Shown: one piece after another, positions 1-9,286 of the stretch | Layout: each line of letters opens with the position of its first letter | How positions within the stretch are numbered: the stretch's first letter is position 1 | NCBI RefSeq assembly: GCF_963667555.1 | Contig: NZ_OY763421.1 | Coordinates: 1,691,562-1,755,561 of the forward strand | Source of the DNA: an uncultured Methanolobus sp. | GTDB taxonomy: Archaea > Halobacteriota > Methanosarcinia > Methanosarcinales > Methanosarcinaceae | Length of the DNA: 64,000 nucleotides | Direction of reading: 5' to 3' | Made by a program: the position numbers and the translations under genes | The notes under the pieces: generated by a model | What the model saw: only the letters and a program-made list of their open reading frames with translations | The model's database searches: none | Told to the model about the DNA's origin: nothing

Positions 1-1047
1 ACCACCCAGAAAATCAGTATTTACGATGTTTCCGAAGAGGATATCGAAAACTTCTACCTCAAGGATGTGGAGCTGAAGGTTATCGGAAGATCGACCAGGT
101 CTATCGGACTTGGTGACCTTTACGGAAACGAGTTTAGCATTACTGTCAGAGATATTGACATAGAACCAGATGAGCTTAAGAAGAATCTTGAAGCTACCAC
201 AAAAGAGATAGCTGCATACGGTGGCGTTCCTAACTTTTTCGGTGTCCAGAGATTTGGAGCTGTAAGACCTGTTACTCACCTTGTAGGTGAACAGTTGCTT
301 CGTGGAGATGCGGAAAAATCTGCCCTTATCTATATCGCAAGATCATTCCCTGATGAGATGGATGATGTAAAACAAGTCAGGGACTTTGTGTGGGAAACAA
401 AGGATTTTGCAGAAGGACTGAAGACATATCCACTTCGCCTCAGGTATGAGAGAGCAATGATGCATTACCTTGTTGAAAATCCGGGAGATTACGCAGGTTC
501 TTTCAGTGTGCTTTCCCCAAACATCAGGAAGATGTTCATACATGCATACCAGTCATATATTTTCAATCGTATCATCTGTAAAAGAATAGAAAGAGGACTT
601 CCGCTGAACATTGCTTCTTCCGGTGACATTGTTTGTTTCAAGAATAAAGAAGGACTTCCTGACACAGGTAAAATGCAGGCATCCACAGATGAGAATGTTG
701 ACGGCATGAACAACCTCCTCAAAAGAGGCAGGGCTTTTATAACCGCACCACTTGTAGGTTATGAAAGCGAGTTCGCATTGGGAACTCCGGGTGAACTTGA
801 GAAAGATGTATTCAATGAGGCTGAAATGCCACAGGAAGCTTTCAGAATGAAAACTATTCCTGACCTTGCATCAAAGGGACTTCGCAGAGAGATCATGCTT
901 CACTGCAAACCTGAATATGTAACAGCAGAAGACGAGCTTAACCCCGGAAAAAGCAAGGTGACACTCACATTTTCCCTGCCAAAGGGAAGTTACGCGACAA
1001 CAGTCCTCAGGGAATACATGAAGACTGATCCTTTAAAAATGAGTTAG
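1..1047 (+). CDS. truD: tRNA pseudouridine synthase TruD, 5' truncated by the window
   Basis: The frame is open from base 1 to the stop at 1045-1047, so the gene begins before the window; a GTG at 67 is internal and not a likely start. TruD makes pseudouridine 13 in tRNA. The visible part carries the family signature around PNFFGVQRFGAVRP (encoded near 235-270), which contacts the active site; the catalytic-Asp motif GxKDxxA lies upstream and is not visible. The remaining length (about 348 residues) fits the C-terminal four fifths of archaeal TruD, including the inserted TRUD domain. It converges with pyrG, and two hairpins separate them. Family assignment is secure, catalytic competence is assumed. 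Confidence 0.9.
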   Translation, partial: TTQKISIYDVSEEDIENFYLKDVELKVIGRSTRSIGLGDLYGNEFSITVRDIDIEPDELKKNLEATTKEIAAYGGVPNFFGVQRFGAVRPVTHLVGEQLLRGDAEKSALIYIARSFPDEMDDVKQVRDFVWETKDFAEGLKTYPLRLRYERAMMHYLVENPGDYAGSFSVLSPNIRKMFIHAYQSYIFNRIICKRIERGLPLNIASSGDIVCFKNKEGLPDTGKMQASTDENVDGMNNLLKRGRAFITAPLVGYESEFALGTPGELEKDVFNEAEMPQEAFRMKTIPDLASKGLRREIMLHCKPEYVTAEDELNPGKSKVTLTFSLPKGSYATTVLREYMKTDPLKMS

Positions 1048-1099
1048 GCCCACAAATGTGGGCTTTTTTGTTAGCTTGTAGCTAAACTTTTTCTTTTTT
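1048..1099 (+). terminator. two tandem hairpins between convergent truD and pyrG
   Basis: Directly after the truD stop a perfect stem GCCCACA/TGTGGGC (1048-1054 with 1057-1063, loop AA) is followed by six T. A second stem TTAGCT/AGCTAA (1071-1076 with 1080-1085) is followed by another T-rich run. This is the form of an intrinsic terminator for truD; on the other strand the hairpins lie about 20-70 bases beyond the pyrG stop but lack a clean T run. Confidence 0.7.
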
Positions 1100-1118
1100 G
1101 TTCCTGATCCTTATACCA

Positions 1119-2699
1119 TCAGAGCATAGACTCGATGAATGCCTTAAATGGTGGTGAAGGTCTTCCTGGCCTTGACTTGAATTCCGGATGGAACTGTGAT
1201 GCGAAGAAGAACTTCTTGCCAGGGATCTCAGCGATCTCCATTCTGTTCCTGTTCTTTCCGGAGAATACAAGACCTGCGGCTTCGATCTTTTCTACATAGT
1301 TAGGATTGACCTCATACCTGTGTCTGTGGCGTTCCACTATGCTGGACTGACCGTATATCTTCTCTGCAAGTGAACCTGACCTGAGGTCTGCATCATAATC
1401 TCCAAGACGCATTGTTGCACCCATATCGATCACATTCTCCTGTTCAGGAAGTATGTCAATTACAGGGTAAGGAGTATCCTCATCGAACTCTGCGCTGTTG
1501 GCATCGTCAAGACCTGCGACATGTCTTGCAAACTCGATCACAGCTAACTGCATTCCAAGACAGAGACCAAGATATGGAATATCGTTCTCCCTTGCAAACT
1601 GGATAGCCTTGATCTTACCTTCAGTTCCTCTTTCACCAAAACCGCCAGGCACAAGAATCCCATCGTATTCTGAAAGTGATGAAACTGTCTCCGGATGTTC
1701 TTCAAAGGTTTCAGCATTTATCCAGCAGACATCATAATTTACGCCACATTCAATTGCAGCATGTTTGATGGATGCACTGATACTTAGATATGAGTCTTCA
1801 AGGTGAGTGTACTTACCAACGATACCGATCTTCACCTCACCTTTCAGGTTGTTCATTCTCTCTACCATCTTAGCCCAGGAATCGTCTTCCGTTCCGGTAG
1901 AACTGAGTTCAAGGTGTTTCATCAGGTAGTCAGTAAGACCCTCTTTTTCAAGCATAAGAGGGACTTCATAGATATCAGCTGCATCGTGAGCACTTATTAC
2001 TGCTTCTTCCGGAACATCACAGAAAAGTGATATCTTGGAAATGGTAGCCTCAAGAAGTGGTTCAGGACATCTGGTTACTATAATATTAGGTTTAAGGCCA
2101 AGTTCCCTCAGCTCTTTTACTGAGTGCTGTGTTGGCTTGGTTTTCTGGTCGCCCTGTGGATCCATAGGTACAAGTGTCACATGTACAAAAGCGAGGTTCT
2201 CTTTTGGCTCTTCTCTGGACATCTGCCTTACAGCTTCAAGGAAAGGCATACTTTCGATGTCACCAACAGTACCTCCAACCTCGATCATACATACATCTGC
2301 ACCGCTTTTGGCAGAAACCCTGCGAATGCGGTCTTTTATCTCGTTTGTGATATGAGGAATTATCTGCACCGTCTTACCAAGGTACTCGCCTCTGCGCTCC
2401 TTGGAAATAACAGACTCATAGACCTTTCCTGTTGTCAGGTTGTGTTCCCTTGTGAGTTCAGTATCAAGGAAACGTTCGTAGTTTCCAAGATCAAGATCCA
2501 CTTCTCCTCCGTCTTTCAGGACAAAGACCTCTCCGTGCTGGAAGGGGCTCATAGTACCTGCATCAATATTGATATAGGGGTCGATCTTTATGGCTGTGAC
2601 CTTGTAGCCCTTGTTCTTCAGATTCCGCCCTATTGAAGCAGTGGTTATTCCTTTTCCAAGACCACTCATTACACCGCCGGTAACTATGATATATTTCAT
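1119..2699 (-). CDS. pyrG: CTP synthase
   Basis: Converts UTP, ATP and glutamine to CTP, the last step of pyrimidine nucleotide synthesis, in the cytoplasm. The 526-residue protein has both standard halves. The N-terminal amidoligase half starts [16 protein letters not shown] (P-loop) and contains [20 protein letters not shown] and the [15 protein letters not shown] segment. The C-terminal class I glutaminase half has PGGFGERG, the nucleophile Cys in LGLCLGMQ, and the His-Glu pair in QFHPEF. Length matches the family. I prefer the ATG at 2699 because the GTG at 2708 is part of the GGTGA ribosome-binding site. No regulatory site was recognised. Confidence 0.97.
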   Translation of the reverse strand: MKYIIVTGGVMSGLGKGITTASIGRNLKNKGYKVTAIKIDPYINIDAGTMSPFQHGEVFVLKDGGEVDLDLGNYERFLDTELTREHNLTTGKVYESVISKERRGEYLGKTVQIIPHITNEIKDRIRRVSAKSGADVCMIEVGGTVGDIESMPFLEAVRQMSREEPKENLAFVHVTLVPMDPQGDQKTKPTQHSVKELRELGLKPNIIVTRCPEPLLEATISKISLFCDVPEEAVISAHDAADIYEVPLMLEKEGLTDYLMKHLELSSTGTEDDSWAKMVERMNNLKGEVKIGIVGKYTHLEDSYLSISASIKHAAIECGVNYDVCWINAETFEEHPETVSSLSEYDGILVPGGFGERGTEGKIKAIQFARENDIPYLGLCLGMQLAVIEFARHVAGLDDANSAEFDEDTPYPVIDILPEQENVIDMGATMRLGDYDADLRSGSLAEKIYGQSSIVERHRHRYEVNPNYVEKIEAAGLVFSGKNRNRMEIAEIPGKKFFFASQFHPEFKSRPGRPSPPFKAFIESML

Positions 2700-2713
2700 A
2701 TTATTCACCTTGA

Positions 2714-3454
2714 TTATCTTTTAGATTTAGGAAGCCTCATTAATAGATAAGCCATCAAAAAAGTCAGCATGATCGAATAGAGAACAGAATTGTAGAAACT
2801 AAAGAACTGTTCAAGATCAAGTGACAGTATAAATGAAACGAATAAAGCAACTAATAACAGTAATATAAGGACTTTCAGGATTCCGCCTGAATACGGGGAA
2901 AGTGCACTGAAAGCAGAATTGAACATTTCAGCAGAGATGGATGGGAGCTGAGCACTCCAGTGATCCTCGCCAAACATGGAAGAAGATGATCTAGATGATC
3001 CTGATGATCTGGAAGATTTAGAAGTTGACTTTGATTTTGATGCTGATTTTGGTTTCTGGGAAGATGCAGGTTTGTAAAGTGACTCATCAACATCAACACT
3101 AAAACTGGGCTCATTTGGTCCCGGATGACCAAGGTTCAGGTTAAAACCCTGTCTTTTGGAACCGTAGCCCACAGTAATATATATCTGGCCTTTTGTGTAG
3201 AGCCTGCCATCATACGGTATCCTGGCTATAAGAGGAATGTATTCCTCATGCTTAACATAAGGATTGTCTTCAAGAACAGTGATGTTCTCTCTCAGAGCAT
3301 CGCTCACTGACAGATTAACATGTGTGGGAGCGCCGTAATTTATAAGCACAACTTCAAAGCTGCGTTCCTCGCCGGGAGATAAAGGTAACTCAACAGTATC
3401 CGTGTCGAATTCAATAGAATTTACTCCAAGTCTGTTGATATGAACCTGCTGCAA
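2714..3454 (-). CDS. membrane-anchored protein, DUF7524-like, unknown function
   Basis: Probably DUF7524-type; role unknown. The N-terminal ~120 residues look like a beta-rich extracytoplasmic domain ([18 protein letters not shown] resembles a CARDB/NEW3-type motif). A very Ser/Lys-rich linker follows, then two hydrophobic segments near the C terminus ([20 protein letters not shown] and the next one after about 10 residues). An open frame extends to a GTG at 3514, but that start would overlap the upstream Trm112-like gene by 41 bases. A TTG at 3454 sits eight bases after a good GTGAGG ribosome-binding site, so I chose it (about 246 residues). It follows the Trm112-like gene and probably shares its transcript. 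Domain naming is from memory and tentative. Confidence 0.6.
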   Translation of the reverse strand: MQQVHINRLGVNSIEFDTDTVELPLSPGEERSFEVVLINYGAPTHVNLSVSDALRENITVLEDNPYVKHEEYIPLIARIPYDGRLYTKGQIYITVGYGSKRQGFNLNLGHPGPNEPSFSVDVDESLYKPASSQKPKSASKSKSTSKSSRSSGSSRSSSSMFGEDHWSAQLPSISAEMFNSAFSALSPYSGGILKVLILLLLVALFVSFILSLDLEQFFSFYNSVLYSIMLTFLMAYLLMRLPKSKR

Positions 3455-3473
3455 ATAAATATCCTCACTGGTC

Positions 3474-3668
3474 TTATTCCCTGAGATCAGGTGGAAGCAT
3501 ATTCGGAATACCACCTTCTATGGGATAGTACTCGTTACAAACAGAACAATACAGAGTGCCTGAAATTACCTCGCTGGCATCTTCCTTTTCGATGTTCAGG
3601 ACAAGATCCCCTTTGCAGATCGGGCAGGCAAGAATATCCATAAGGTCTTTCTTCAGTTTGATCACCAC
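3474..3668 (-). CDS. Trm112-like zinc-ribbon protein
   Basis: A 64-residue Trm112 family protein. In eukaryotes and archaea Trm112 is an activating partner of several SAM-dependent methyltransferases for tRNA, rRNA and release factor. Visible signature: LMDILACPICKGDLVL, a second CSVC pair, and the ending YYPIEGGIPNMLPPDLR, which is diagnostic for the UPF0434/Trm112 fold. Two CxxC pairs suggest one zinc site. The start is uncertain: GTG at 3668 or 3665 next to AGGTGGTGATC, or a later codon in front of KKDLMDIL. It is divergent from the gene at 3808. Confidence 0.85.
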   Translation of the reverse strand: MVIKLKKDLMDILACPICKGDLVLNIEKEDASEVISGTLYCSVCNEYYPIEGGIPNMLPPDLRE

Positions 3669-3807
3669 CTTTCAATACGTTACAATAAATATAAGGTTTT
3701 TCTATCGCCTAAACTATAAAAATAGAACAGGTACCACCCGGCAGGTCACCGGAATATGAAAAAATGAAGAGATAGATTAATTTACAACCTGAAATGTACA
3801 ATAATCC

Positions 3808-4746
3808 ATGTTCTCGATCTTCCTGAAAGTACTGGACTTTGCCATTCCAATTCTTATTATGATCTTTGTGGGATTGTTCGGTACCGGAGTTCTGATCGAG
3901 CTTGGTTTCATGCAGAAATTCTCCGGTCTTGTCAGGCCTCTCTTTAAATATACGAACCTTCCTGACACCTGTGCATCCTCTTTTCTTGTAGCCATGGGAT
4001 CTACAGTTGCTGCAAACAGTATGGTTGTCAATTTTAAAGAGAACGGATGCATCAATGAGAAGGAGACGATGCTCTGCGCCGTGCTAAACAGCACACCGGC
4101 CTACATCAGAGAAATAATCACATACCAGATACCCATTGTCCTTCCTGCGCTCGGACCTATTGTTGGCGGCTTCTACGTCATGGTTTTCATAATCACAGCA
4201 ATTGTGAAGATAAGCGCAGTTATTGTACTGAGTAAGATATTCCTTGAAAAGAACCGTTGTATGTACGATGAGAAGATCGCGGGTAAAAAGGTGACTTTGA
4301 CTGAAGCTGTCAAAAAATCCCTCAAACGCAATCAGAAATTGTTCAAGAAGATAGCTATTATTTACCTGGCAATGACAACCGTTGTATTCTATCTCAAGGA
4401 GAACGGGGCGTTTGAGGTTTTCAGCGTATTGCCCCTGGCAGATCTTTTCGGCATCCCGCCGGAAAGTATTGTGCCACTCACCAGTTACGTTGCAAGTCCG
4501 ATCCTTGGAATATCCCTTCTCGGACCCATGATAAGTAACAATGGCATCTCAAACATACAGGCAATGATAGTCCTGATGCTTGGAAGCATGTTCATGCTGC
4601 CGGTTTTCAGTATAAGGACACTGCTGCCACGATATGTTTCAATTTTCGGACCAAAAACAGGTGTAAAGATAGTAGCATTTTCAACAGGCATCAGCGTAAT
4701 TGTCAGATTCTGTTTCCTGATAATCTTGCTGTCAATTGCAAACTGA
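3808..4746 (+). CDS. nucleoside-recognition (Gate) domain membrane protein
   Basis: A 312-residue protein with about eight hydrophobic segments. Two related halves, each with a conserved small-residue loop (FLVAMGSTVAANSMVVNF and SYVASPILGISLLGPMISNN), match the Gate/nucleoside-recognition domain seen in CNT-like transporters, SpoVM-type proteins and FeoB. The substrate cannot be read from sequence. It stands alone between a divergent Trm112-like gene and the chemotaxis operon, from which it is separated by more than 300 AT-rich bases, so no functional tie to chemotaxis is implied. ATG at 3808 begins directly at the first membrane segment. Confidence 0.75.
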   Translation: MFSIFLKVLDFAIPILIMIFVGLFGTGVLIELGFMQKFSGLVRPLFKYTNLPDTCASSFLVAMGSTVAANSMVVNFKENGCINEKETMLCAVLNSTPAYIREIITYQIPIVLPALGPIVGGFYVMVFIITAIVKISAVIVLSKIFLEKNRCMYDEKIAGKKVTLTEAVKKSLKRNQKLFKKIAIIYLAMTTVVFYLKENGAFEVFSVLPLADLFGIPPESIVPLTSYVASPILGISLLGPMISNNGISNIQAMIVLMLGSMFMLPVFSIRTLLPRYVSIFGPKTGVKIVAFSTGISVIVRFCFLIILLSIAN

Positions 4747-5069
4747 GTTCATGTTTTGAATAAATTGCGATAGCGTAGCCACCTGATCGGCAAATCTTAT
4801 TTTGAAATTAATATATAATGAGAAATATTATATAGTAGCCACAATATACTTAAATTGCATAATTTGCACAGGCGATATTTTTTAGCCCGCACCGATATGG
4901 ATTTATAATTGTGAACAGCCGCTTTAAATATGAATAGTTCAAAACAACAATAAATTAATATATTATATTATACTCTATATAATAACGTAGAAATACAATC
5001 CATATTCTACTAAATATCGTGCAAGTTTTGCACATGTTATGCAATACCAAACATGGGAGATATGAACAA
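4747..5069. promoter_or_regulatory. AT-rich control region of the chemotaxis operon
   Basis: No gene is visible here. The stretch holds TATA-like elements, the best being CTTTAAATA at 4922-4930, roughly 140 bases before cheY. A perfect inverted repeat GTGCAA-N3-TTGCAC lies at 5019-5033, 36 bases before the cheY ATG. A related sequence TTGCATAATTTGCAC lies at 4855-4869. These could be operator sites for a dimeric regulator. Promoter position is inferred from pattern only. Confidence 0.5.
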
Positions 5070-5426
5070 ATGGTAAAAGTAATGATTGTGGATGATGCTG
5101 CCTTCATGCGTATGGTCATCAAAGACATATTAACAAAAAATGGTCATGAAGTAGTTGCCGAATGTGTTGACGGGCTTGATGCTGTAAATAAATACCCTGA
5201 TATAAAGCCGGAGCTCGTCTTCATGGATATTGTCATGCCAAACATGGAAGGAATCGACGCGCTCAAGAAAATAATGGAAATGGACCCTGCTGCAAAGGTA
5301 GTAATGTGTTCATCCATCGGACAACAGTCAGTTGTCACAGATGCACTCAAAACAGGTGCACTTGACTTTATAGTCAAGCCATTTGATGCTGCAAAAGTTC
5401 TTGAAGTAATTGGAAAAGTAATGTAA
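5070..5426 (+). CDS. cheY: chemotaxis response regulator CheY
   Basis: A single receiver domain of 118 residues that takes a phosphate from CheA and signals to the motor. Visible: acidic pocket DD at residues 9-10, phospho-acceptor Asp53 in FMDIVMPNMEG, the Ser of CSSIG near 81, and Lys103 in FIVKPFD. I chose the ATG at 5070 (MVKVMIVDD) preceded by GGGAGA; the open frame extends upstream to 5019, but that would add a non-conserved stretch overlapping the palindrome. First gene of the che operon; cheB begins two bases after its stop codon. Confidence 0.93.
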   Translation: MVKVMIVDDAAFMRMVIKDILTKNGHEVVAECVDGLDAVNKYPDIKPELVFMDIVMPNMEGIDALKKIMEMDPAAKVVMCSSIGQQSVVTDALKTGALDFIVKPFDAAKVLEVIGKVM

Positions 5427-5427
5427 T

Positions 5428-6531
5428 ATGACTATCAATGCCCTTGTGGTCGATGACTCCGCGCTCATGCGAAAGGTCGTCTCGGATATCCTGAAAGAAG
5501 ACCCTGAAATAAACGTAATAGCTACGGCCAGGAACGGTCTTGAAGCTGTTGAAAAGGTCGAACAACTCAGGCCGGATGTGGTGACCTTGGATATTGAGAT
5601 GCCTGTACTTGACGGATTGCACGCTCTTGGATACATCATGAGCGAATGCCCAACTCCGGTTGTCATGTTAACGGCGGTCGACTCTAGGTCTGCGGAAAGT
5701 ACACTAAATGCATTCGAATACGGAGCAGTAGACTTTATACAAAAACCATCAGGAAATATAAGTGTTAACATTGCGGACATTGCTGATGAGATCCGCAAAA
5801 AAGTAAAAATGGCTTCTAAAGTGGATCTGAAGAAACTTGGATTCATGGAAGAACACGTAAAAATATCTCGGGAAAATAAAGGTAAACCTTTGCCACCTAA
5901 ACCAAAGAAAAACAGTTCAAAAGTTGTACACCATGCAAACGGGAAGATCATTGCCATTGCATCCTCCACAGGAGGTCCTCGCGCCCTTGAACAAGTTGTT
6001 CCTAAGTTACCAGGCAACCTGAAAGTACCTGTAGTAATTGTTCAGCACATGCCTGCAGGATTTACAGCATCCCTTGCACAAAGACTGGACGGTCAGTCGG
6101 CACTGACGGTTACCGAAGCTAAGGAAGGAGATGTGCTTCAGCCAGGACACGTATACCTTGCACCTGGAAATTACCACATGGAAATTACATCTGTTGAAAA
6201 AGGCGGCGCACACCATGAGGTAGTTACACTTAACCAGAAACCCCGTGAGCAAGGAGTAAGACCCTGTGCCAATATTCTCTTCAAATCGCTTGTGCCTATC
6301 TATGGATCTAACATAGTATCAGCAGTCCTGACAGGAATGGGAGCTGATGGTGCCGATGGTGTGGAAGAGATCAAGAAAGCAGGCGGAAAAGCAATCGCAG
6401 AGGATGAAAGGTCATGTGTGGTATATGGTATGCCAAAAGCAGTAGTCCAGAGAGGACTTGCTGACAGTATAGTACCTCTTGAAAGGGTTTCTTCCGAAAT
6501 CGTAAGAATACTGAACTCATCCGGTGATTGA
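5428..6531 (+). CDS. cheB: protein-glutamate methylesterase/deamidase CheB
   Basis: Removes methyl groups from (and deamidates) receptor glutamates, giving adaptation. Receiver domain at residues 1-120 with phospho-acceptor Asp55 in VVTLDIEMPVLDG. The linker at about 130-170 is Lys/Pro-rich. The C-terminal methylesterase domain has the catalytic Ser in ASSTGGPRAL, His in IVQHMPAGF and Asp in LTGMGADGADG. Length 367 residues is normal. Its presence together with CheR and CheD implies methylated receptors encoded elsewhere, since none are in this window. Confidence 0.96.
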   Translation: MTINALVVDDSALMRKVVSDILKEDPEINVIATARNGLEAVEKVEQLRPDVVTLDIEMPVLDGLHALGYIMSECPTPVVMLTAVDSRSAESTLNAFEYGAVDFIQKPSGNISVNIADIADEIRKKVKMASKVDLKKLGFMEEHVKISRENKGKPLPPKPKKNSSKVVHHANGKIIAIASSTGGPRALEQVVPKLPGNLKVPVVIVQHMPAGFTASLAQRLDGQSALTVTEAKEGDVLQPGHVYLAPGNYHMEITSVEKGGAHHEVVTLNQKPREQGVRPCANILFKSLVPIYGSNIVSAVLTGMGADGADGVEEIKKAGGKAIAEDERSCVVYGMPKAVVQRGLADSIVPLERVSSEIVRILNSSGD

Positions 6532-6582
6532 AATGTGTTTGGAAAATGAGAAGATCATTATGTTCTCAGGGTTGGTGTGACC

Positions 6583-8652
6583 ATGGATATGTCAGAATAC
6601 AAAGAAATATTTAAAGCAGAATCGGAAGAACATCTGCAACAACTTAACGATTCATTACTGGGGCTTGAACAAAACCCCAATGATCTGGAATATATCACTA
6701 CCATGTTCCGTTCAGCGCATACCCTGAAGGGAATGTCCGCTACAATGGGTTTTAGCACAATTGCAGAACTTACCCATGAAATGGAAAACCTGATGGATAT
6801 GGTAAGAAAATCACAGGTAGAAGTGAGCAATGGATTGATAGACATCCTTTTTGAATGTCTGGATACGCTGGAAGCTCTTGTAGAGGCTGTTGATAGTGGT
6901 GAACAGGTAGATATTGGACATCTTCAGGCAACTCTTGCACAGGCCATGGAAGGAAACATGCCTGTACAGGAAATAAAAGGGTCCGTAACTGCAAGTATCG
7001 ATACAATTCAAAATGAGATTGGTAAGGCGATACCTGATGAAGAAGCAGGAACGGAAATAGAAACAAAGACAGAAGCAGCCCCAGTTATCGACAACGTTGA
7101 ATTGTCAGATAATGAAAAGCAGGCTATACAGGAAGCTGTTAACGAAGGCAACCGTGTAGTTTCACTAAAGGTCATTCTTGATGAATCATGTGTTCTCAAA
7201 TCTGCAAGATCAACACTGGTACTTATCAATGTATCAAAGATGGGAGAAATAATAAAATGTATCCCTACAGAAGCTGAGCTTGAAGACGAGAAATTCGATC
7301 TGGATTTTACTGTGATCTTTGCGACAAAATCATCTGATGAAGATATAGTCGGCACTATTAAAAAGATATCAGAGATCAAGGAGACAATTCCTACAACAAT
7401 TGCAGAGAGTTCAGGAGTTGAGGACAAACAGCAGGAGAATAAGACAGAGGAAACTGAAGAAAAGAAGAGTACTTCTGCTGTAAAGAGATCCGATGCTGTC
7501 AAGAGCATACAGAGTGTGAGGGTCAATATTGAGCGTCTTGACAACCTGATGAATCTTGTAGGAGAACTGATCATCAACAAAATCAGGCTGAACCAGCTTG
7601 CATCTGACCTTAATGCAAAGGAACTGGACGAATCACTTGCAAACCTTGACAGGCTTACAAATGAGATCCAGACCGAAGTAATGGAATCAAGGATGGTTCC
7701 AATTGACCAGATCTTCAGCAGGTTCCCAAGAATGATTAGGGATCTTGCAAAGTCTGAAGGAAAACAGATCAATCTTATCATAGAAGGCAAAGAGATCGAG
7801 CTGGACAGGACCGTGCTGGACGAGATAGGCGATCCCCTGGTTCACCTTCTAAGAAATGCCGTAGACCATGGAATAGAATCCGAGGATGAACGTAAGCAAC
7901 TTGGAAAACCTATTGCAGGTCTTGTAAGACTGGCAGCCTCACGTCAGAGGAACAGTGTACTCATCGAAGTAGAGGATGACGGTAAAGGAATGGATCCGGG
8001 ACATCTCAGGAACATAGCTGTTAAAAAAGGCCTCCTGAGCAGAGATGAAGTTGAGAAACTATCAGACAACGACGCACTGAACCTGATATTCATGCCAGGT
8101 TTTAGCGGAGCAAAAGTCGTTACCGATATCTCAGGAAGAGGTGTTGGAATGGACGCTGTCAAGACAAAGATAGAAGCTCTGGGCGGAAGTGTCAAGATAA
8201 GTTCAGTCCCCGGACAGGGAAGCATAATGAAACTGCAACTACCACTAACAGTTGCCATCATTCAGTCACTCATGGTTACTGTGGCAGAGGAAACTTATGC
8301 TATACCTCTTGGTAATGTTATCCGGGATGTAGGAATAAAAGCCAGCGACATAAAGACCATCGAAGGAAAAGAAGTCATCCTGCTTAGGGGAGAAGTGCTT
8401 CCATTACTTAGATTGCATGATGTGCTCGAATGCCCGACAGAAGAGGAACATAAACAGAACCTCATTGTTGTGGTAGTCGAAAAGATGGGAAGTAACATCG
8501 GGCTGGTGGTTGATGACCTGCTTGGACAACAAGAAGTTATCATTAAAACTCTTGATAATAAACTTTTGAAAAATATGAAAGGATTTGCAGGTGCAACCAT
8601 CCTCGGTGATGGAAGTGTTGCGCTTATCCTTGATATTGCTACATTGATCTAA
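6583..8652 (+). CDS. cheA: chemotaxis histidine kinase CheA
   Basis: The central kinase of chemotaxis: autophosphorylates in response to receptors and donates phosphate to CheY and CheB. Order of domains: HPt (P1) with phospho-His46 in RSAHTLKGMSATMG; an acidic linker and P2-like region (residues ~130-300); dimerisation helices (RLDNLMNLVGELIINK); ATPase with N box LLRNAVDHGIE and G boxes VEDDGKGMD and GRGVGMDAVK; a CheW-like P5 domain to the end. About 689 residues. Start: ATG at 6583 after GGTGTG; a GTG at 6577 is also open. No cheW is nearby to couple it to receptors. Confidence 0.96.
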   Translation: MDMSEYKEIFKAESEEHLQQLNDSLLGLEQNPNDLEYITTMFRSAHTLKGMSATMGFSTIAELTHEMENLMDMVRKSQVEVSNGLIDILFECLDTLEALVEAVDSGEQVDIGHLQATLAQAMEGNMPVQEIKGSVTASIDTIQNEIGKAIPDEEAGTEIETKTEAAPVIDNVELSDNEKQAIQEAVNEGNRVVSLKVILDESCVLKSARSTLVLINVSKMGEIIKCIPTEAELEDEKFDLDFTVIFATKSSDEDIVGTIKKISEIKETIPTTIAESSGVEDKQQENKTEETEEKKSTSAVKRSDAVKSIQSVRVNIERLDNLMNLVGELIINKIRLNQLASDLNAKELDESLANLDRLTNEIQTEVMESRMVPIDQIFSRFPRMIRDLAKSEGKQINLIIEGKEIELDRTVLDEIGDPLVHLLRNAVDHGIESEDERKQLGKPIAGLVRLAASRQRNSVLIEVEDDGKGMDPGHLRNIAVKKGLLSRDEVEKLSDNDALNLIFMPGFSGAKVVTDISGRGVGMDAVKTKIEALGGSVKISSVPGQGSIMKLQLPLTVAIIQSLMVTVAEETYAIPLGNVIRDVGIKASDIKTIEGKEVILLRGEVLPLLRLHDVLECPTEEEHKQNLIVVVVEKMGSNIGLVVDDLLGQQEVIIKTLDNKLLKNMKGFAGATILGDGSVALILDIATLI

Positions 8653-8667
8653 AGATGAGGGAATAAT

Positions 8668-9285
8668 ATGACAGAATTGGACGAAATGGCAAGAGGAGCA
8701 TTTCAGGAGGCCGGAAACATTGGAATGGGACATCTGGCCACTTCACTTTCAAAAATGGTGAGCAGGGACGTGAAAATTGATATCCCTGTGGTAGAAATGC
8801 TCAGTCTGGATGAAATAATCGCAAAAAGCAATGAAGAAGGCAAGAACAAGAGCGTGGTTGGAATACACCTTCACATTACAGGTGACGTGTCAGGAGGAAC
8901 CCTCATACTGCTCCCCAAGTTCTCAGCACTATCATTTTCAGATCTGTTGATGAAAAAGTCAATTGGAAGTACAAATAAGATAGAGGAACCACAGATCAAG
9001 AAACTCCGTGAGATGGGAGTGAACCTCTGCAGTGCTTATATGCGTGTTGTGAATGAATTCCTGGGAATTAATCTCAATATTGGAAATCCAAGCATGGAAG
9101 TTAACATGAATGGTGTAGGGGATTTCATAAGAAATGAAATTGGACAGGTTGCGGACCAGTTCATTGTTGTGAAAGGTGAATGCCTGATACCTTCTACAAA
9201 CTCAAAGAATGAATTCAACATGCTTTTTGAACCCGGCGCCACGGATATAATAATGGCAGCTATCATGAAGAAAATGATGGGATAA
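8668..9285 (+). CDS. cheC: CheC-family CheY-P phosphatase, paralogue 1
   Basis: CheC/CheX/FliY-type proteins dephosphorylate CheY-P and bind CheD. The hallmark E-x2-N active site occurs in two pseudo-symmetrical copies in full CheC. Here the first is intact (EAGNIGMGHLATSLSKM), while the second reads EMGVNLCSAYM, so the Asn position is Val and the neighbourhood has diverged. It may thus be a one-site phosphatase. 205 residues, normal length. Start ATG preceded by GATGAGGGA. Followed after one base by the FtsA/PilM-like gene, so probably translationally coupled to it. Confidence 0.88.
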   Translation: MTELDEMARGAFQEAGNIGMGHLATSLSKMVSRDVKIDIPVVEMLSLDEIIAKSNEEGKNKSVVGIHLHITGDVSGGTLILLPKFSALSFSDLLMKKSIGSTNKIEEPQIKKLREMGVNLCSAYMRVVNEFLGINLNIGNPSMEVNMNGVGDFIRNEIGQVADQFIVVKGECLIPSTNSKNEFNMLFEPGATDIIMAAIMKKMMG

Positions 9286-9286
9286 A

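Noticed and set aside
2124..2636. 170-codon open frame on the plus strand
   Set aside because: Lies wholly antisense to pyrG, whose protein is strongly conserved; the translation has no protein-like features and no start signals.
3808..4746. Treating the Gate-domain membrane protein as part of the chemotaxis system
   Set aside because: More than 300 non-coding bases with their own promoter elements separate it from cheY, and its family has no known link to chemotaxis.
5328..6017. 229-codon minus-strand frame
   Set aside because: Antisense to cheY/cheB; Cys/Ser/Phe-rich translation typical of a shadow frame.
7008..7790. 260-codon minus-strand frame
   Set aside because: Antisense to cheA; long Ser/Leu runs arise from the Glu/Asp/Lys codons of the real gene.
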